NCBI GenBank assembly: GCA_005881085.1 | Contig: VBGU01000008.1 | Span: forward strand, 1 to 7,791 | Length of the DNA: 7,791 nucleotides | Direction of reading: 5' to 3' | Source of the DNA: Chloroflexota bacterium | GTDB taxonomy: Bacteria; Chloroflexota; Limnocylindria; P2-11E | Shown here: positions 5,486-7,791 of the stretch, piece after piece | Numbering within the stretch: position 1 is the first letter of the stretch | Layout of the letters: every line of letters begins with the position of its first letter | The notes under the pieces: model-generated | The model's database searches: none | Told to the model about the DNA's origin: nothing | Seen by the model: the letters and a program-made list of their open reading frames with translations, nothing else | Position numbers and translations under genes: made by a program

Positions 5486-5653
5486 ATGGCGAAGATCGCG
5501 ACGAAGATCCCCAGCACATGCGACGGCCGACCCCAAGTACCAGGACTAATCGGCCGGGAGAGTTCCATTGCGCAACCGCACAAGCTGGCGCTCAATCGTC
5601 TTCGGGTGGAGGCCGGCACGAGCCGGAGGGGCTGGAGAGGAAACCGGCTATGA
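5486..5653 (+). CDS. Possible 55-residue small protein, coupled to the next gene by ATGA
   Basis: An open frame starts MAKIATKIPSTCDGRPQVPG and ends ...RRGWRGNRL, a basic, Arg/Gly-rich small protein of 55 residues with no membrane segment and no family I recognise. It begins 38 bp after the HTH stop codon. Its TGA (5651-5653) overlaps the ATG of the membrane protein gene (5650), an arrangement usual for translational coupling in this window (purM-purN, propeller-HIT). Against it, only a weak GAG-type ribosome site precedes the ATG, and about 71% of third codon positions are G or C, which looks lower than in clear genes here. It may be chance; if so, 5448-5649 is a 200-bp spacer with no other content that I can see. 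Confidence 0.25.
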   Translation: MAKIATKIPSTCDGRPQVPGLIGRESSIAQPHKLALNRLRVEAGTSRRGWRGNRL

Positions 5654-5895
5654 GCGCAGGACAGAGCTTGCGACGTGGCTACGCATACGGGGTGAACCCA
5701 GCGGTCCACACGGGACCAGCTCTCGCACGACGCAGCACATCGACGGACATGGCCTCGCTCTTTGTAATGGCGACGATCGTTTTCGTGATCGTTGCCATCG
5801 CGAGCGATCCGGTTCTCGCGGCATCGGCGTGGCGGCTCTTCGGCACAGCCTGGTCTGACGCGATCGGACTCGTCCTGCGAGTGGTGAGCCGCTAA
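5650..5895 (+). CDS. Small single-pass membrane protein, unknown function
   Basis: This 81-residue protein begins MSAGQSLRRGYAYGVNPAVH. GGAGAGG (5634-5640) lies nine bases before its ATG. A basic N-terminal region of about 33 residues is followed by one clear membrane segment, MASLFVMATIVFVIVAIASD (34-53). A second, weakly hydrophobic stretch comes after it (about 55-80, VLAASAWRLFGTAW then IGLVLRVVSR) and could be a second short or amphipathic helix. The start could instead be the internal ATG at 5749 at the edge of the membrane segment, giving 48 residues. A longer version from GTG 5476 adds 58 residues of low-complexity, probably noncoding composition. I do not recognise a family. The gene lies downstream of the solo HTH gene on the same strand and converges with purN; its final codons are part of the hairpin shared with purN. 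Confidence 0.55.
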   Translation: MSAGQSLRRGYAYGVNPAVHTGPALARRSTSTDMASLFVMATIVFVIVAIASDPVLAASAWRLFGTAWSDAIGLVLRVVSR

Positions 5896-5908
5896 CTAGC
5901 GGCTCACC
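5883..5908. terminator. Convergent hairpin between the small membrane protein gene and purN
   Basis: GGTGAGCCGCT (5883-5893) and AGCGGCTCACC (5898-5908) form a perfect 11-bp stem with a four-base AACT loop, which can extend by an A-T pair inside. The stop codons TAA (5893-5895) and TAG (5898-5896, minus strand) lie at the loop. Only two bases or fewer separate the convergent genes, so this is the only possible terminator for either. There is no T-run, so termination may be Rho-dependent or bidirectional with the stem acting as a 3' end barrier. Confidence 0.55.
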
Positions 5909-6498
5909 GCCGTCGGAACGAATCTCCGTATCGCATCGACGATCGCGCCGTGCTCCTGCTCGAGCACGCGGGCCGCGAGCGTTTCCGCCGTATCGCCGGG
6001 TTCGATCGGCACGCGACGCTGGACCACGACCTCGCCGAGATCGACGGTCTCCGGGTGAACTCGATGAACAGTGCATCCCGATTCCGTCGCTCCCGACGCG
6101 AGCACAGCCTCGTGGACCTTGTCGCCGTGCATGCCCCGGCCCCCGAACAACGGAAGGAGCGCCGGGTGCAGGTTGATCACCGGAACCCCAGACAGTCGCA
6201 CGAAGAAGATCGGCGCGAGGATATGGTCGAAGCCCGCAAGTACGACGAGCTCGGCGCCGACGCCCGCGATCGCCGCGGCCATCGCCGAATGGGCGGCAGC
6301 GCGATCCGAGTAGGTGCGGAGCGTGAAGACGGCGCTCGGCACGCCGGCGAGCGCGGCACGCTGCAACGCGGGGACACCCGCATGGTTCGAGACGACGATC
6401 GCCACGCGCGCATCGAGCCCGCCTGACGCGCACGCGTCCAGGATGGCCTGAAGATTCGACCCGCGACCCGATACGAGGACCGCGACTGGCAACGTCAT
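5896..6498 (-). CDS. purN: Phosphoribosylglycinamide formyltransferase (GAR transformylase)
   Basis: PurN transfers the formyl group of 10-formyltetrahydrofolate to glycinamide ribonucleotide, the third step of purine synthesis, in the cytoplasm. The 200-residue protein begins MTLPVAVLVSGRGSNLQAIL, with the phosphate-binding loop SGRGSNLQA at 10-18. The folate/catalytic motif VINLHPALLP contains Asn109 and His111, equivalent to E. coli Asn106 and His108. The downstream segment GCTVHRVHPETVDLGEVVVQ holds Asp153, equivalent to E. coli Asp144. Length is typical. ATG 6498 is chosen because it overlaps the purM stop as ATGA; a longer frame would intrude into purM. The E. coli LAGFMRIL segment is here LAGFDHIL, a local difference only. 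It is the last gene of the purF-purM-purN run and ends in the hairpin shared with the convergent gene. Confidence 0.96.
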   Translation of the reverse strand: MTLPVAVLVSGRGSNLQAILDACASGGLDARVAIVVSNHAGVPALQRAALAGVPSAVFTLRTYSDRAAAHSAMAAAIAGVGAELVVLAGFDHILAPIFFVRLSGVPVINLHPALLPLFGGRGMHGDKVHEAVLASGATESGCTVHRVHPETVDLGEVVVQRRVPIEPGDTAETLAARVLEQEHGAIVDAIRRFVPTAVSR

Positions 6499-7535
6499 CC
6501 GAAGATCACCCTCCGACCAGCTGAATGTGGGACGACCCGTCCGAGCGCGACCGCGCCCGGCACGGCCGCGAGAGCCGCACCGAGCCCGTCCGCGGCGATC
6601 GCGACGACCAGGCCGATCCCCATGTTCCACGTGTCGAACTGTTCGATCTCCTCGAGATCGCCGAGCCTCGCGAGAAGCGTGAAGACTGCCGGCACCTCCC
6701 AGGACTCCCGGTCGATCCGGGCGGCCGTGCCGTCGGGCAACGCGCGCGGGAGATTTCCTTCCCAGCCTCCGCCGGTGATGTGGGCGATCGAGTGGATGTC
6801 CGCGACCTCGCGCAGCGCGCGGAACTCCGCGAGGTACGGGCGGTGGACCGTGAGCAGCGACACGCCGAGCGTTACCCCGCCAAGCTCCTGCCGCGGCGCC
6901 AAAAGCACGTCAAGCAACGAGGCGCTCCGCTCATGCATCGCTCGGCGCGCGCAGATCTCGCGGGCGAGCGAATACCCGTTCGTGTGCAGGCCGGTCGACG
7001 GAATTCCGACGAGCGCGTCGCCTTCGCGCACGCGGTGCGGGCCTAGGATCTTCTCGCGATCGACGGCACCGACGAGGAAGCCCGCCAGGTCGTACGTGTC
7101 GGGCGCGTACATGCCTGGCATCTCGGCCGTCTCGCCGCCGAGAAGCGCGGTGCCGAAACGGGCGCAGGCGTCGGCCATCGCGCCGACGACCCGGGAGAAC
7201 ACGGCCGGGTCGATCTTCGAGGTCGCGAAGTAATCGAGGAAAAAGAGCGGCTCGGCGCCCATCGCGAGTGCATCGTTCACGCAGTGGTGGACGAGGTCGG
7301 CGCCCACGACCTCGTGGCGGTCGAGGAGACGAGCGATCTCGAGCTTTGTGCCGACTCCGTCCGTCGTCGCGACGAGGACCGTGCCGGCGCCGGGCGAGGC
7401 GAAGAGTCCGCCGAACTGGCCGACGTCGCCGATGACCTCGGGGCGCCGCGTGCGCGCGATGCGTTCCTTCACCCGGGAGAGCGCGTCCTCGGCGCGCGCG
7501 ATGTTCACCCCGGCGTCGCGGTACGTCAGGCTCAC
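6495..7535 (-). CDS. purM: Phosphoribosylformylglycinamidine cyclo-ligase (AIR synthetase)
   Basis: PurM closes the imidazole ring of formylglycinamidine ribonucleotide, using ATP, to give aminoimidazole ribonucleotide. The 346-residue protein has the usual length and motifs: MSLTYRDAGVNI at the start, VATTDGVGTKL (55-65, ATP/substrate loop), VNDALAMGAEPLFFLDY (86-102), LLGGETAEMPGMY (131-143), GIPSTGLHTNGYSLAREI (177-194) and AHITGGGWEGNLPR (251-264). All belong to the PurM/SelD/ThiL ATP-binding fold. The start is GTG 7535, which overlaps the purF TGA as GTGA; the stop overlaps the purN ATG as ATGA. Translation of the three genes is therefore likely to be coupled. No truncation or missing motif is seen. 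Confidence 0.97.
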   Translation of the reverse strand: MSLTYRDAGVNIARAEDALSRVKERIARTRRPEVIGDVGQFGGLFASPGAGTVLVATTDGVGTKLEIARLLDRHEVVGADLVHHCVNDALAMGAEPLFFLDYFATSKIDPAVFSRVVGAMADACARFGTALLGGETAEMPGMYAPDTYDLAGFLVGAVDREKILGPHRVREGDALVGIPSTGLHTNGYSLAREICARRAMHERSASLLDVLLAPRQELGGVTLGVSLLTVHRPYLAEFRALREVADIHSIAHITGGGWEGNLPRALPDGTAARIDRESWEVPAVFTLLARLGDLEEIEQFDTWNMGIGLVVAIAADGLGAALAAVPGAVALGRVVPHSAGRRVIFG

Positions 7536-7791
7536 GCCTTCACCGGCTCGGCCTCGAGCGAATCCTTCGCGAGCTCGAGCTGCACCGGCACGAGATAGTC
7601 ACCGGTGAAGCAGGCCGTGCAGAGCTCGCCTACGGTGCCCCCCGTCGCGGTCACCATGCCGTCGAGCGAGAGGTAGCCGAGCGAATCCGCTCCGATGTAC
7701 TTGCGGATCGAATCGATGTCCTTGCGCGATGCGATGAGGTCATCGCGGCGCGCCATATCGACGCCGAAGAAACACTGATGGCGGATCGGGG
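7532..7791 (-). CDS. purF: Amidophosphoribosyltransferase, C-terminal 85 residues (5' part beyond window)
   Basis: PurF makes phosphoribosylamine from PRPP and glutamine, the committed step of purine synthesis. The visible part starts in PIRHQCFFGVDMARRDDLIA, the conserved segment equivalent to SPPIxxPCFYGIDMxTxxEL, then SIRKYIGADSLGYLSLDGM. The motif ELCTACFTGDY near the end carries the CxxC pair that provides the last two cysteine ligands (Cys437 and Cys440 in the Bacillus subtilis enzyme) of the [4Fe-4S] cluster. This places it with the Fe-S type PurF rather than the E. coli cluster-free type. The stop TGA overlaps the purM GTG. The glutaminase and PRPP-binding parts lie to the right of the window, so completeness cannot be checked. 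Confidence 0.96.
   Translation of the reverse strand, partial: PIRHQCFFGVDMARRDDLIASRKDIDSIRKYIGADSLGYLSLDGMVTATGGTVGELCTACFTGDYLVPVQLELAKDSLEAEPVKA

Noticed and set aside
5476..5649. An extended start for the small membrane protein from GTG 5476.
   Set aside because: The extra 58 residues look like noncoding composition and lack a ribosome site, whereas GGAGAGG precedes the ATG at 5650.

Overview
The window is GC-rich, uses GTG starts freely, packs genes tightly with 4-base GTGA/ATGA overlaps, and carries an ArsA-type ATPase, solo LuxR-type DNA-binding domains, a secreted choice-of-anchor P (COAP) protein and an Fe-S type PurF. This suggests a high-GC Terrabacteria genome, most plausibly an uncultivated Chloroflexota-like lineage or an actinobacterial relative. 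That placement is inferred from gene content and style only. I see no insertion sequence, CRISPR array, tRNA or rRNA.

Left part (1-1953): the N-terminal 92 residues of an ArsA/GET3-family ATPase run leftwards off the edge. A divergent, apparently curtailed solo LuxR-type HTH gene (386-646) runs rightwards into the 3' end of a pyridoxal-phosphate decarboxylase (520-1953, minus strand).

Centre (1989-3828): a compact plus-strand cassette encodes a MoaD/ThiS-like ubiquitin-fold protein ending in Gly-Gly, a cytoplasmic BNR/Asp-box beta-propeller and a HIT-family nucleotide hydrolase, closed by a strong 12-bp hairpin. It is separated from the divergent decarboxylase by only 35 bp, with a perfect 12-bp palindrome in the middle. 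This cassette is the best candidate in the window for an uncharacterised functional module.

Right-centre (3856-5895): a secreted Cys-containing COAP protein (minus strand) is divergent from a 75-residue solo LuxR HTH protein (plus strand). The HTH gene is followed by a doubtful 55-codon ORF and a small single-pass membrane protein that overlap by ATGA.

Right end (5896-7791): the purine biosynthesis genes purF (C-terminal part), purM and purN lie on the minus strand and are coupled by 4-base overlaps. They supply PRPP amidotransferase, AIR synthetase and GAR formyltransferase. The small membrane protein gene and purN converge on a shared hairpin that encodes the same last three residues and stop on both strands.
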